In this document: positions 42,318 through 51,332 of the stretch, piece after piece
How positions within the stretch are numbered: position 1 is the first letter of the stretch
Layout: every line of letters starts with the position of its first letter
Origin: Erysipelotrichaceae bacterium
GTDB taxonomy: Bacteria > Bacillota_I > Bacilli_A > Erysipelotrichales > Erysipelotrichaceae
Assembly: GCA_003543215.1 (NCBI GenBank)
Contig: DPJD01000001.1
Span: 864,924-928,923 of the forward strand
Direction of reading: 5' to 3'
Length of the DNA stretch: 64,000 nt
Program-made: the position numbers and the translations under genes
Notes under the pieces: generated by a model
Told to the model about the DNA's origin: nothing
Databases searched by the model: none
Seen by the model: the letters and a program-made list of their open reading frames with translations, nothing else

Positions 42318-43151
42318 ATGCTCAAATTTGAAGTATTCAAGTGCTTTGTCGATATTATCTTGATCAACTCCGATGCCTTTTAGAAAGTCCACCAACTCGT
42401 CTTGTGTAACATTATTTTCTTCGATGAACTGTTGAGCTTGCTCAAGATCCGCTTCCGTAAAAGCTTCGTTCTTCAAACCTTTTTCAATGAAAACTGAAAA
42501 ATCTTCCGCAATGCCATTCTCTACCAACCAATCCGTGATTGCTTCCGAATGCTCAGCGATCAATTCTTGGTCAAAGCCTTCTTCATCAAAGATTTGAACA
42601 GGTCCCAACCAATTCACGACATCTACTTGAAGCGTATTTGCAAGTGGAACCAAGGGTGCCAACAATGTGCGTTCCAAGACTTCACGTCCATTAACGATTA
42701 AGGGACTTAAGATGAATACCATGCCGATCAAAAGCCAAAGCAGTGTTCTTAAGAACGAGAATATCGACCCTAAGACACGGTCGATCATACGCAGTTCATT
42801 ACGTTCACGAACTGTGCGTACAATGGGCTTCAGCAGAATTTCCAAGCCAATCGTTAAGGCAATGAGAAGTAATACGAACCATACGACGACATTGAGCATG
42901 TTATGAAGAAATGTGCCCCAAAGCGGATGCTCAAAGATTTCAAGACTTCGGCTTAGAATTGGAATTAAATCTCCCAAACGAAATGCTAAGAAAATCGCAC
43001 CTACGAGTGAGACGATAAAAATGACCAAGTCGATGAGCTGTCGAACAAAGCCACGTGCATATCCTTGTAATAATGCCAATAAAACCAATACTATGATAAT
43101 CCAATTCAACCAAAATGCAGTATTTAACGGTAACGAGTACATTGCAATCAC
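42315..43151 (-). CDS. CvpA family membrane protein (groEL-linked)
   Basis: A 278-residue protein with four to five membrane helices (WIIIVLVLLALLQGYARGFV, LIDLVIFIVSLVGAIFLAF, NVVVWFVLLLIALTIGLEIL, VLGSIFSFLRTLLWLLIG) and a long acidic soluble tail (about 190-278). It shares layout with the mutS2-linked CvpA protein at 23272, so the genome holds at least two. It lies downstream of groESL past a terminator. Role unknown. Confidence 0.8.
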   Translation of the reverse strand: MIAMYSLPLNTAFWLNWIIIVLVLLALLQGYARGFVRQLIDLVIFIVSLVGAIFLAFRLGDLIPILSRSLEIFEHPLWGTFLHNMLNVVVWFVLLLIALTIGLEILLKPIVRTVRERNELRMIDRVLGSIFSFLRTLLWLLIGMVFILSPLIVNGREVLERTLLAPLVPLANTLQVDVVNWLGPVQIFDEEGFDQELIAEHSEAITDWLVENGIAEDFSVFIEKGLKNEAFTEADLEQAQQFIEENNVTQDELVDFLKGIGVDQDNIDKALEYFKFEH

Positions 43152-43168
43152 CCCTTTGCATCATAGCA

Positions 43169-43194
43169 TAAAAAACAATGCTTTCGCATTGTTT
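43169..43194 (-). terminator. Terminator of groESL
   Basis: Minus-strand AAACAATGC-GAAA-GCATTGTTT then TTTATG, overlapping the groL stop. Confidence 0.88.
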
Positions 43195-44806
43195 AATACA
43201 TCGAAGGATCTGGTAATTGTGGCGTTTTTGCCTCTGGTTTAGAGGCAACCGCAGCTTCTGTGGTTAAAAACAAGGCAGCGATGCTTGCCGCATTGCTCAA
43301 AGCACTTCGCGTAACTTTAGTTGGGTCGACGATACCTCGATCCACAAGGTTGACCCATTCACCCAGTTTCGCATCAAAGCCGATGCCATCCGCTTGTTTG
43401 AGTTGTTTATTTACTATCTCCGTCCCATCATACCCTGCATTTTCCGCAATCTGCCATAAAGGACTTAAGATGGCTTCAAACACAGCAGACATGCCCTTTT
43501 GTTCATCTACGGATTCTGCAGTCAATGTTTCTTTGAGTTCACGATACGCCAGTGCGAAGGCTGCGCCACCACCCATGACAACCCCTTCTTCAACGGCAGC
43601 TTTCGTTGCGTTCAAGGCGTCTTCAATGCGCAATTTCTTCTCTTCCATTTCAGCCTCTGTTGCGGCCCCAACTTTGATGATGGCGACGCCAGATGCGAGT
43701 TTAGCCAAACGTTCATTCAAACGTTTCTTATCATAATCGGATGTGCTGTTGGATAGTTGATTACGGATTTCATTGGCACGCGCATCAATCAATTCCTTAT
43801 TGCCATGACCATTGATCAATGTCGTATTGTCCTTTGTGATGACGATGCGTTGAACACGACCACACTCTTCAATGCCTACTTCTTTTAAATCCATGTTCAG
43901 ATCTTTTGAAATGAACTTAGCACCACTGACGATCGCAATGTCTTCAAGGATGGCTTTTTGATTGTCTCCAAAGGATGGCGCTTTGGTCGCCGCCACATTG
44001 AAGGTTCCTCTAAGTTTATTGACAACCAGGGTTGTGACGACCTCATTATCCAAGTCATCCGCAATCACCAATAAGGCTTTACCCATTTGAACGATCTTTT
44101 CCAATAAAGGTAGAATCTCTTGGATCGTATTGATCTTCTGATCCGTAACCAAGAGATAGGCATCTTCCATGATGATTTCCATCTTCTCACGATTGGTAAC
44201 CATATATGGAGATACATAGCCCTTATCATATTGCAGACCTTCCACAACTTCCAATTCCGTTTCAAACGCATTGGATTTGTCGACGGTGATGACGCCTTCC
44301 TTACCCACTTTATCCATGGCTTGGGCAATCAAGCGTCCGATCTCTGGACTGCCGGCACTTAAACCTGCCACATCCGCAATATCTTCACTGCTTTCAATCT
44401 TTTTGGATTGGTTTAAGAGATGCTTACCGATGGCATTGGATGCCTTCTCAATCCCTGTTCGCATGATGACAGGATTGGACCCCTTATCAATGGCTTCCAA
44501 GCCTTTATGAATGATGGATTGGGCTAATAAGGTAGCGGTTGTCGTACCATCCCCAGCCACATCATTGGTTTTATTCGCAACCTCAAGAACGAGTTTGGCA
44601 CCCATTTCTTGGAATTTATCTTCGAGTTCGATTTCACGTGCGATGGTCACACCATCGTTGGTGATCAAGGGTGATCCATAGCTCTTTTCTAAAATGACAT
44701 TACGTCCTTTGGGACCTAAGGTAATCTTTACCGTATCGGCCAATATGTCGATGCCGGCTTTCATCTCATCACGAGCTGTCTTTGAAAAATGAATGATCTT
44801 TGCCAT
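43193..44806 (-). CDS. groL: Chaperonin GroEL
   Basis: A 537-residue 60-kDa chaperonin. ATP-site motifs GPKGRNVILEKSYGSPLITNDG and GDGTTTATLLAQ, hinge and apical domains, and VEEGVVMGGGAAFA are present. The C-terminus ends PQLPDPSMY without the usual Gly-Gly-Met repeats. It is 8 nt downstream of groES in a CIRCE-controlled operon. Confidence 0.97.
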   Translation of the reverse strand: MAKIIHFSKTARDEMKAGIDILADTVKITLGPKGRNVILEKSYGSPLITNDGVTIAREIELEDKFQEMGAKLVLEVANKTNDVAGDGTTTATLLAQSIIHKGLEAIDKGSNPVIMRTGIEKASNAIGKHLLNQSKKIESSEDIADVAGLSAGSPEIGRLIAQAMDKVGKEGVITVDKSNAFETELEVVEGLQYDKGYVSPYMVTNREKMEIIMEDAYLLVTDQKINTIQEILPLLEKIVQMGKALLVIADDLDNEVVTTLVVNKLRGTFNVAATKAPSFGDNQKAILEDIAIVSGAKFISKDLNMDLKEVGIEECGRVQRIVITKDNTTLINGHGNKELIDARANEIRNQLSNSTSDYDKKRLNERLAKLASGVAIIKVGAATEAEMEEKKLRIEDALNATKAAVEEGVVMGGGAAFALAYRELKETLTAESVDEQKGMSAVFEAILSPLWQIAENAGYDGTEIVNKQLKQADGIGFDAKLGEWVNLVDRGIVDPTKVTRSALSNAASIAALFLTTEAAVASKPEAKTPQLPDPSMY

Positions 44807-44814
44807 AGTTCCTC

Positions 44815-45096
44815 CTATTCAATGATGGCTAAAATATCTTTAGCCTCCACAATTAAGTATTCTTGCCCATCAAGCTTGACTTCAGTTGGGGCATACGGTT
44901 TGTAGATGACTTGATCATCTACCTTGATGTCCAAAGGAATGAGTGTTCCATTTTCTACTTTACCTGGACCCACCGCAACGACTTTGGCCAAATGGGGTTT
45001 CTCTTTGGATGCGTCACTCAGAACGATGCCACTCGCTGTTTTCTTTTCCTGTTCGATCTTGATCAGTACGACGCGATCACTTAATGGTTTTATCAT
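44815..45096 (-). CDS. groS: Co-chaperonin GroES
   Basis: A 93-residue GroES with MIKPLSDRVVLIKIEQEKKTASGIVL (the mobile loop region) and the C-terminal YLIVEAKDILAIIE. It caps GroEL. AGGAGG ahead of the start lies inside the arm region next to the CIRCE element. Confidence 0.97.
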   Translation of the reverse strand: MIKPLSDRVVLIKIEQEKKTASGIVLSDASKEKPHLAKVVAVGPGKVENGTLIPLDIKVDDQVIYKPYAPTEVKLDGQEYLIVEAKDILAIIE

Positions 45097-45108
45097 CTTC
45101 GCCTCCTT

Positions 45109-45171
45109 TTAGCACTTAAACAATAAGAGTGCTAACACTTATAATTATAAGCTTATGCATTAACTTGTCAA
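45109..45171 (-). promoter_or_regulatory. groESL promoter and CIRCE operator
   Basis: Minus strand: TTGACA (45166-45171), 16-nt spacer, TATAAT (45144-45149), and downstream the CIRCE inverted repeat TTAGCACTT-N9-GAGTGCTAA (45109-45135). HrcA repression is expected. Confidence 0.93.
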
Positions 45172-45177
45172 TGCCAC

Positions 45178-45200
45178 AAAAAAAGAAGCTATTGCTTCTT
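45178..45200 (-). terminator. Terminator of cysE
   Basis: Minus-strand AAGAAGC-AATA-GCTTCTT followed by TTTTT; it overlaps the cysE end. Confidence 0.88.
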
Positions 45201-45695
45201 TGCTAGAATTTCGCCCGGCACGCCAATAATGGTCTTACCCGCTTCCACATTTTTGATGACGATGCAGTTCGCACCGATTTTAACGTTGTCTCCAATATGG
45301 ATATTGCCCAATACTTTCGCACCTGTTCCCACCATGACGTTGTTGCCAAGGGTTGGATGACGTTTCTCATCTTTCGCACTCATGCCACCTAAGGTGACTT
45401 GATGGTAGATCAAACAATCATCGCCTATGATGGCGGTTTCACCGATGACCACGCCCATCCCATGATCAATAAACAAACGTTTGCCGATCTGTGCTCCAGG
45501 ATGGATTTCAATACCTGTCAAGGTGCGTGAGATCTGACTGATCAAACGCGCTAGAAAGTACAGATGTGTTTTATATAAGACGTGTGCGACACGATGAAAT
45601 AGAATCGCATGATAACCTGGATACAATAAAATAACCTCGATAAGAGATTTGGCAGCGGGATCACGTTTTTGAATGGCTTTAGCAGTATCGAACAT
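45189..45695 (-). CDS. cysE: Serine O-acetyltransferase, short form
   Basis: A 168-residue left-handed beta-helix acetyltransferase for cysteine synthesis: MFDTAKAIQKRDPAAKSLIEV, then GIEIHPGAQIGKRLFIDHGMG with the catalytic His, and hexapeptide repeats to the end. I start at ATG 45695, which has GAGAGG before it and fits the family start; the frame opens at 45731. It is about 100 residues shorter than enterobacterial CysE, as usual in Gram-positives (EpsC type). Confidence 0.92.
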   Translation of the reverse strand: MFDTAKAIQKRDPAAKSLIEVILLYPGYHAILFHRVAHVLYKTHLYFLARLISQISRTLTGIEIHPGAQIGKRLFIDHGMGVVIGETAIIGDDCLIYHQVTLGGMSAKDEKRHPTLGNNVMVGTGAKVLGNIHIGDNVKIGANCIVIKNVEAGKTIIGVPGEILAKKQ

Positions 45696-45731
45696 AGGAC
45701 CTCTCAGGGTTACCATCATACCAAAGTTCAT

Positions 45732-45772
45732 TTAAAAATAAAAGGAAAACGATTATGCCTCCATAATCGTTT
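45732..45772 (-). terminator. Terminator of mrp
   Basis: Minus-strand AAACGATTATG-GAGG-CATAATCGTTT, an 11-bp stem over the mrp stop, followed by a T-rich tail (45732-45746). Confidence 0.75.
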
Positions 45773-46547
45773 CAATCAACCATGTAAAATCTTCACTTTC
45801 AACTTCTTCGATGCGTCCTTGGTCAGCTAATTCATTGATCATTGGATTGATTGGAAGTTGACCCAAGAGTGGAATATTGTACTTCTCAGAGAGCATCTTA
45901 CCTTTGCTCGAGCCAAAGGGATAATGAACCTTATCGCAATCATCACAAATAAAGTAACTGAAATTTTCGATGATTCCAATAATCGGCACATTCATCTTAT
46001 TTGCCATCTCAACGGCTTTGGATACGATCATCGAGACCAAATCCTGAGGGCTGGTGACGATGACGATGCCTGTGATGGGTAGATTTTGAAAGACGGTTAA
46101 AGCGATGTCGCCTGTACCTGGAGGCATATCCAGAACCATCAAATCCAACTCTTCCCAAATGACTTCAGTATAGAAATCCTTCACGGCATTGGTAATCAAA
46201 GCACCGCGCCATAAGATCGGTGTCGTCTCATTGGGAACCAACATGTTGGAGGTAACCAATTTGATGCCTGTCTCTGTAACTGCGGGTTGAATCCCTGCAT
46301 CATCCCCAAATAAGGGTTGATGTATATTGAATAAATGTCCCATGGATGGACCAATGATGTCACCATCAATGATGCCTGTCTGATAACCGGCTCTTTGGGC
46401 ATGGGTTGCCAATAAAGCTGAGACGGTTGATTTACCAACGCCCCCCTTACCACTCACGACCGCAACCATTTTCTTGATTTGCGTTTCCTTTTTAGGACGT
46501 GGCTTAAAAGGGTTAAATTTTGGATCTAAGTTTTTTGTATCGACCAT
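45753..46547 (-). CDS. mrp: Mrp/ApbC family iron-sulfur cluster carrier ATPase
   Basis: A 264-residue P-loop NTPase with the deviant Walker A VSGKGGVGKST, switch GIIDGDIIGPSMGH and LDMPPGTGDIALTV. A FICDDCDK CxxC near residue 215 is the usual cluster-binding pair of Mrp proteins. Start ATG 46547 follows TAGGAGAT. It delivers Fe-S clusters to apo-enzymes, relevant to the ferredoxin-dependent enzymes of this organism. Confidence 0.93.
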   Translation of the reverse strand: MVDTKNLDPKFNPFKPRPKKETQIKKMVAVVSGKGGVGKSTVSALLATHAQRAGYQTGIIDGDIIGPSMGHLFNIHQPLFGDDAGIQPAVTETGIKLVTSNMLVPNETTPILWRGALITNAVKDFYTEVIWEELDLMVLDMPPGTGDIALTVFQNLPITGIVIVTSPQDLVSMIVSKAVEMANKMNVPIIGIIENFSYFICDDCDKVHYPFGSSKGKMLSEKYNIPLLGQLPINPMINELADQGRIEEVESEDFTWLIETIMEA

Positions 46548-46610
46548 ATGTAATCTCCTAACCCAACCATTATACAAAAGTATGCACTAAAAGTGGTGTG
46601 ATATCATCTC

Positions 46611-46635
46611 AAAAAAAAACCGGTTTCCCGGTTTT
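46611..46635 (-). terminator. Terminator of uraA
   Basis: Minus-strand AAAACCGG-GAAA-CCGGTTTT then TTTTT, overlapping the uraA stop. Confidence 0.9.
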
Positions 46636-47896
46636 AGTCGTTTGGAAGAATTAGATTCAATGCGACACCGACGATGGCTGCTAAAGCTGTTCCAGAAAGT
46701 GTTGCCAAACCGACAAGTTTGAAAGCCGCACCCCCTAAGCCAAGAACCAACATCGAAGCGGCAATGATGACATTACGTTGTTTACCAAAATCAACTTTTT
46801 CATCAATCAAGACGCGTAGACCATTGGAAGCGATGAAGCCATACAACAAGATGCTCATTCCACCCAAGACACCGCTTGGAATGGTTGAAATCAAAGCAGA
46901 GATTTTACCTACGAAACTGATGACGATCGCCAAGACAGCTGCACCACCAACTACCCAAACCGATGCGACTTTAGTCAATCCGACGACACCCGTGTTTTCA
47001 CCATAAGTCGTATTTGCAGGTCCCCCGATAAGCGCGGATACCGCAGTTGCGATGCCATCCCCCATCAAAGTACGATCCAAACCAGGATCTTTCAAGAAAT
47101 TCTTATTACAAATCTTACCCAAGACGGTATGATCACCAATATGTTCGGAGATCGTTACGATGGCAATTGGAACGATAACCCATGTTTCAACACCAAAGTA
47201 GAACTGATATGTTTGGAAATTGCCAAGTTTGAAGGGCAAGATGAAGTCAGGAATCGAGAATAAAGGTGCAGCGGCTACAGGTGATAAATCAACCAAGCCC
47301 AACGAGAAGGCAACCAAGTAACCTCCGAAGATCCCAATGATGAATGGGATGATGCGCATGAAGCCTTTACCTAAGGACATGACGGTTGCGGTGATTGCGA
47401 ATGTCGCAATGGCCGTAACGATGATGCGCCAGTCTCCACCACTGGTGAAACCAGCTGAACCTACGGCAACACCGGCTAAACCTAAACCAATGATGATGAT
47501 CATCGGACCAATGACGATTGGAGGCAATAGCTTATCGACCCAGCCTTTACCGATCATCTTAACAATCAAAGCAATAACAACGTAAACCAAACCAACCAAA
47601 ATCAAACCAGTTTGAGCGGCACTGACATCGCCACCCAAGGATTCTTTCGCAATGATGACAGCTGTGATATATGCAAATGATGAACCTAAATAGACAGGTA
47701 CTTTAGCCTTGGTCGCCGCAATGTAGATCAGCGTCCCAATACCCGAAGCAAACAATGCGACCGAGATGGGTAGACCGGTTAGAATCGGAACCAAAACGGT
47801 TGCGCCAAACATCGCAAAGACATGCTGGAAACTTAGGGCTGCCCATTTTAATACCGGGGGCTTTTCGTGGACATCATACAACAATTCATTCTTCAT
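46634..47896 (-). CDS. uraA: Uracil/xanthine permease family transporter
   Basis: A 420-residue NCS2 nucleobase-proton symporter with about 14 helices. It has the family N-terminus QHVFAMFGATVLVPILTGL and the substrate-site helix region IAIVTISEHIGDHTVLG and GGPANTTYGENTGVVGLT. Start ATG 47896 is preceded by AGGAGG. The PyrR-type attenuator upstream argues for uracil rather than xanthine as substrate. Confidence 0.93.
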   Translation of the reverse strand: MKNELLYDVHEKPPVLKWAALSFQHVFAMFGATVLVPILTGLPISVALFASGIGTLIYIAATKAKVPVYLGSSFAYITAVIIAKESLGGDVSAAQTGLILVGLVYVVIALIVKMIGKGWVDKLLPPIVIGPMIIIIGLGLAGVAVGSAGFTSGGDWRIIVTAIATFAITATVMSLGKGFMRIIPFIIGIFGGYLVAFSLGLVDLSPVAAAPLFSIPDFILPFKLGNFQTYQFYFGVETWVIVPIAIVTISEHIGDHTVLGKICNKNFLKDPGLDRTLMGDGIATAVSALIGGPANTTYGENTGVVGLTKVASVWVVGGAAVLAIVISFVGKISALISTIPSGVLGGMSILLYGFIASNGLRVLIDEKVDFGKQRNVIIAASMLVLGLGGAAFKLVGLATLSGTALAAIVGVALNLILPND

Positions 47897-47910
47897 GTTT
47901 CTTTCCTCCT

Positions 47911-48029
47911 GCATAGGTCATAAAAAAGGACTTTACGTAAAAGTCCCTTAAATGGTCGGAAGGTTTTTGCTTTCCTTGGTGACCTCTCTGGATCACATTT
48001 AAAGGACCTATGCTAGATGTAGTTTAGCA
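47911..48029 (-). promoter_or_regulatory. uraA promoter and PyrR-type attenuator leader
   Basis: Minus strand: an extended -10 TGC-TAAACT (TAAACT 48021-48026) starts a leader of about 118 nt. Inside, GTGATCCAGAGAGGTCAC (47979-47996) matches the PyrR-binding loop. GGACTTT-TACGT-AAAGTCC plus TTTTTT (47922-47946) is the terminator. Two alternative long helices are also possible: 47996-48007 with 47943-47954 (12 pairs), and 48005-48013 with 47911-47919 (9 pairs, next to the ribosome site). UMP-dependent attenuation is predicted. Confidence 0.85.
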
Positions 48030-48077
48030 CAAGATTAATAACTTGCCTAGCGTTTTTTTAAGAATTTTTTTTAGACT

Positions 48078-49358
48078 TTATTCCTGAATAAAGTCCTGCT
48101 TATAGCGATTGAGCAAACCTAAATATACCCAAAAGATATAGGCGACAGAGACCACACTGATATTGAAAAAGGCTTGCACACAATACCCAAAGATCGCACT
48201 GGCCAAAACAAAGGTCATAGGATCCTTTAGATGCTTGAAGTTAGCCATTGCAGTTTTGACTAAAAACGCAAGATACGCAAACAAGCTTGGAATTCCACTT
48301 GTGACGGCTAGATGCAGATATTCGTTATGGGCTTTATCCGCAATCATGACTCGACCAAACATGGTGATACTGTCTTGATCGAAACGTTCCATAAAGACGA
48401 TATGAAGATTCTCAATACCGACTCCAAAGAGTGGGTAATCTTTGATAAGTTCGATGACACGTATCCAGATGAACAATCGAAAGGATCCCAAAGTATCGAT
48501 ATTCCCCTGCTTTCTAATCAAGGCATTGAAGTCGGCTGAGATGCTTAAGAAGCGTCCTAATAAAGCTTGATTACTGCTTATGTTAAAGAATAGAACCAAG
48601 GTAACACTGATAAGGATAACAGTTAAAATTGCTTTCTTTTTAAAGGGATGTTTAAAGAACATCCACATGAAACCAGCAAAAATCAACGTGGCGATAAAGC
48701 CGATCCAAGCACTGCGCGTCATGTTTATCAAGAGTACATAGAAAACGAAAGCATAGGTGAAATAAGCATAGAGCTTATGTTTGAAGAGAATGAGATACAG
48801 ATGCCAAGGTAAGACCAAGACGAGATACGCTCCAAAGAAATTAGGATTACCAAAAGTAGCGAAAGGCACGATCCAATGCATACGCGTCAGATCACGTGTG
48901 AACAACTCCAAGCCATTGGCTTGAAGAAAAGCATAAAAAGCCAATATCGTAGATCCAATGACGATACCATCAATGAACCACGATGGAATCTTCTTTATCA
49001 GACGAGCGAATAGAAATAAAAACAAGTAGAGCAGCTGTGTCACATAACCGTCATAACGTAAGAACTGACCACCTAAAGACAACTGTAAATCATGCGAGAA
49101 AAACAATGAGAGTGTTAGCAGTGCAACGTAGATCAAAACAAAGCCATTGACCCAATCCCATCGAAACAACAAACCAATCAGCTTAGCGTTCAATGCCACC
49201 ATCACCAATAAAATGGAAACGACAATAAGCAATGTCAGATATTTTGGATAATAGAAAAAATCAAGCACCGACCAGAGTGGTACATAGACAAAAGGAACCA
49301 GAACTGGAACCATTAAAATGATGATTTCAATACGCTTCAGGAATGGATTTGCTTGCAT
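48078..49358 (-). CDS. O-antigen ligase/polymerase-like membrane protein 1
   Basis: About 426 residues with ten or more helices, of the Wzy/WaaL-like O-antigen ligase family. Shared family parts are FATFGNPNFFGAYLVLVLPW, NMTRSAWIGF and the extracellular loop ending DKAHNEYLHLAVTSGIPSL. It is a paralogue of the next gene upstream, which it overlaps. Start is uncertain: ATG 49358 (MQANPFLKRIEI) matches the paralogue N-terminus, while the frame opens at 49412. It probably joins glycans to a lipid or peptide acceptor at the outer membrane face, but no glycosyltransferases are nearby. Confidence 0.75.
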   Translation of the reverse strand: MQANPFLKRIEIIILMVPVLVPFVYVPLWSVLDFFYYPKYLTLLIVVSILLVMVALNAKLIGLLFRWDWVNGFVLIYVALLTLSLFFSHDLQLSLGGQFLRYDGYVTQLLYLFLFLFARLIKKIPSWFIDGIVIGSTILAFYAFLQANGLELFTRDLTRMHWIVPFATFGNPNFFGAYLVLVLPWHLYLILFKHKLYAYFTYAFVFYVLLINMTRSAWIGFIATLIFAGFMWMFFKHPFKKKAILTVILISVTLVLFFNISSNQALLGRFLSISADFNALIRKQGNIDTLGSFRLFIWIRVIELIKDYPLFGVGIENLHIVFMERFDQDSITMFGRVMIADKAHNEYLHLAVTSGIPSLFAYLAFLVKTAMANFKHLKDPMTFVLASAIFGYCVQAFFNISVVSVAYIFWVYLGLLNRYKQDFIQE

Positions 49359-50583
49359 ATGGCACCAATCGACCCAAAAGGATCCAGAATAAATATGCGA
49401 CCGATACGACACTGATGTTAAAGAAAGCTTGAATCAAATAAGCGATGATCACCGCAAAAAGTAGATTTTTACCTTTAGAAATGCTGGTTTTTAGTACAAT
49501 AAACAATAAAGCCAGGTAGGCAAGCAGACTCGGAATTCCCGCTGAAACTGCGATATTAAGGTATTCATTGTGTGCTTTGTCGATGGTCATCAAACGTCCC
49601 ATGACCGACTGCATGTCTTTCTGATAGTATTCGAAAAACAGCTTAGGAAGATAATCAAAACCATAGCCTGTCAAAGGTCTCGCTTCAATCAATTCAAGAA
49701 CATGCGTCCAAATAAAGATACGATAGGAACCTGCCTGGGGTGCTGTTTCAGCTTGCACAAGCACATCCACGGCTTCCTTGGGAATGGATAAAGCTTGTGT
49801 CACCACTTGGTTTTGGTGACTTGTATTGAATTGAACCAACAGGACAAAGCTGATCACAAAAATCAAACTGATCTTTGACAAATAGCTAGCGGATTTACGT
49901 GCTAACCATAGGGTGACAAACAAACCCACAACCGCACCCAACCATGCCCCTCGCGTCATACTCGCAAGCAGTGCATAGAAAACAAAGGCATAGATCACAG
50001 CTCCAAGCTGAAGTTGTTGCTTGAACATGAACCAAATACTCAACGGTAAAGCCATGACCATGAAAGAACCATAGAAATTAGGGTTACCCAGTGTTCCAAA
50101 GGTGCTTACCCATCCAGAACGTACATTGTCTCGTAGAACAGGATCAAAACCAAAGCTTTGCGCAATGCCATAGATCGCTTGAATCACAACACCAGCAAGC
50201 AACATCCTAAGAATCCATTGATCATCGCGAATAAAACGTGAACCCCAAAACAGAAAAAGATACATGACAATCGTCAAATAGCCCTCATAGCGATAAACAC
50301 GTCCCAATAAACTTTCTCTAAGATCTAAGGCAAAAAACAACGATATCGTCAACATCAATAAAAAAGTCAAAGATACCGCCATAATCGGATCCATGACTTT
50401 GAACTTTTTGATATCGTGTTGATGATAAATCATATAGACCAACAATACCAAACAAAAAAACGCCAACATTATGACCTTTGGAAGATAGAAATGATCACTA
50501 TCGCCACCTTTTGGCCATATAAAAAGGGGTAAGACTAAGCACAATGCTGCATAGATTTTTTGTAGTCGCTTTTCAAAAGCCAT
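49327..50583 (-). CDS. O-antigen ligase/polymerase-like membrane protein 2
   Basis: A 418-residue polytopic protein with the same motifs as its neighbour: FGTLGNPNFYGSFMVMALPL, SMTRGAWLGA, RIFIWTHVLELIEARPLTGYG and DKAHNEYLNIAVSAGIPSLLAYL. The tandem pair arose by gene duplication; the 3' end overlaps the start of copy 1 by at least 32 nt. Substrate unknown; teichoic acid or exopolysaccharide processing is possible. Confidence 0.78.
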   Translation of the reverse strand: MAFEKRLQKIYAALCLVLPLFIWPKGGDSDHFYLPKVIMLAFFCLVLLVYMIYHQHDIKKFKVMDPIMAVSLTFLLMLTISLFFALDLRESLLGRVYRYEGYLTIVMYLFLFWGSRFIRDDQWILRMLLAGVVIQAIYGIAQSFGFDPVLRDNVRSGWVSTFGTLGNPNFYGSFMVMALPLSIWFMFKQQLQLGAVIYAFVFYALLASMTRGAWLGAVVGLFVTLWLARKSASYLSKISLIFVISFVLLVQFNTSHQNQVVTQALSIPKEAVDVLVQAETAPQAGSYRIFIWTHVLELIEARPLTGYGFDYLPKLFFEYYQKDMQSVMGRLMTIDKAHNEYLNIAVSAGIPSLLAYLALLFIVLKTSISKGKNLLFAVIIAYLIQAFFNISVVSVAYLFWILLGRLVPYASKSIPEAY

Positions 50584-50601
50584 GTTTCCCCCAAAACGAA
50601 A

Positions 50602-50835
50602 TTAAGAATGCTCGCGGTCGTAGCGATCGGTATCAATCTGATCGATCTTAACCACATAAACCATCAAACCAATATAGAACGGTACTAAAGCAGCAACCAA
50701 TGCCCACATCATGGGATTGCCAATGGGATGCTTAGACGCATGTTTATAAACAAAGACACCAATCAGAATCGGCGCAATCAAAAACATCAAAGCAAAGAAA
50801 CTGATGGCCAAGGTCAAAACAAAGATGTTTGTCAT
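50602..50835 (-). CDS. Small two-helix membrane protein
   Basis: A 77-residue protein with two membrane helices (about 4-29 and 41-63) and a short charged tail (KIDQIDTDRYDREHS). I do not recognise the family. It overlaps the export-like gene upstream by 4 nt (ATGA), so it is part of the same operon. Confidence 0.7.
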   Translation of the reverse strand: MTNIFVLTLAISFFALMFLIAPILIGVFVYKHASKHPIGNPMMWALVAALVPFYIGLMVYVVKIDQIDTDRYDREHS

Positions 50836-51332
50836 AGACCCACTTGATTCAAGACGCCATAGGAGAAAACCAACATGATGACAAGTGCAATAAACACACC
50901 CAACACAATCGCTAGAAAGGCTTTCTTACGATCCATCTGTAAGGTTTCCGCTACCAATGAACCTGTCCATGCCCCAGTACCTGGAAGTGGTATTCCAACA
51001 AACAACATCAAACCAATGAATTCCGCATTTTGAATCGTTTTACTCTTATGCAAAGCACGATCACGAATCTTATGGATGAACTTGGTCAAAATATTGTGTT
51101 TCTCCAAGAACTTTAAGATCGCTTCGATAAAGAATAGTATGAACGGTATCGGTAAGAGATTTCCGATCAAAGCAATGATGGAAGTGGTTAACAAAGGAAG
51201 ATTCATCCAGTAACCTGCAAGTACCCCACCTCTCAATTCCAAGATCGGCATCATTGATATCACAAACACAATCACTTCTTTATTCAACCAGCCTGCATAA
51301 TGAATCACAAGCTCAACTAATTTCTCTGTCAT
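50832..51332 (-). CDS. COG2426-type small multidrug export-like protein
   Basis: A 166-residue membrane protein with the SNARE/VTT-like layout: EVIVFVISMMPILELRGGVLAGY, NLLPIPFILFFIEAIL, GIPLPGTGAWTGSLVAETL. These match the COG2426 family often named small multi-drug export protein, with little functional proof. ATG 51332 has GAAAGGGA ahead; the longer frame from 51392 extends into vanZ and is less likely. Confidence 0.8.
   Translation of the reverse strand: MTEKLVELVIHYAGWLNKEVIVFVISMMPILELRGGVLAGYWMNLPLLTTSIIALIGNLLPIPFILFFIEAILKFLEKHNILTKFIHKIRDRALHKSKTIQNAEFIGLMLFVGIPLPGTGAWTGSLVAETLQMDRKKAFLAIVLGVFIALVIMLVFSYGVLNQVGL

Noticed and set aside
43193..44806. Plus-strand open frames opposite groL, the longest 158 codons
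   Set aside because: They are antisense to the chaperonin with no supporting start signals.
48072..48094. Hairpin over the stop of the O-antigen-ligase-like gene as terminator
   Set aside because: The stem GACTTTATTC/AATAAAGTC is clear but is followed by A rather than T on the coding strand.
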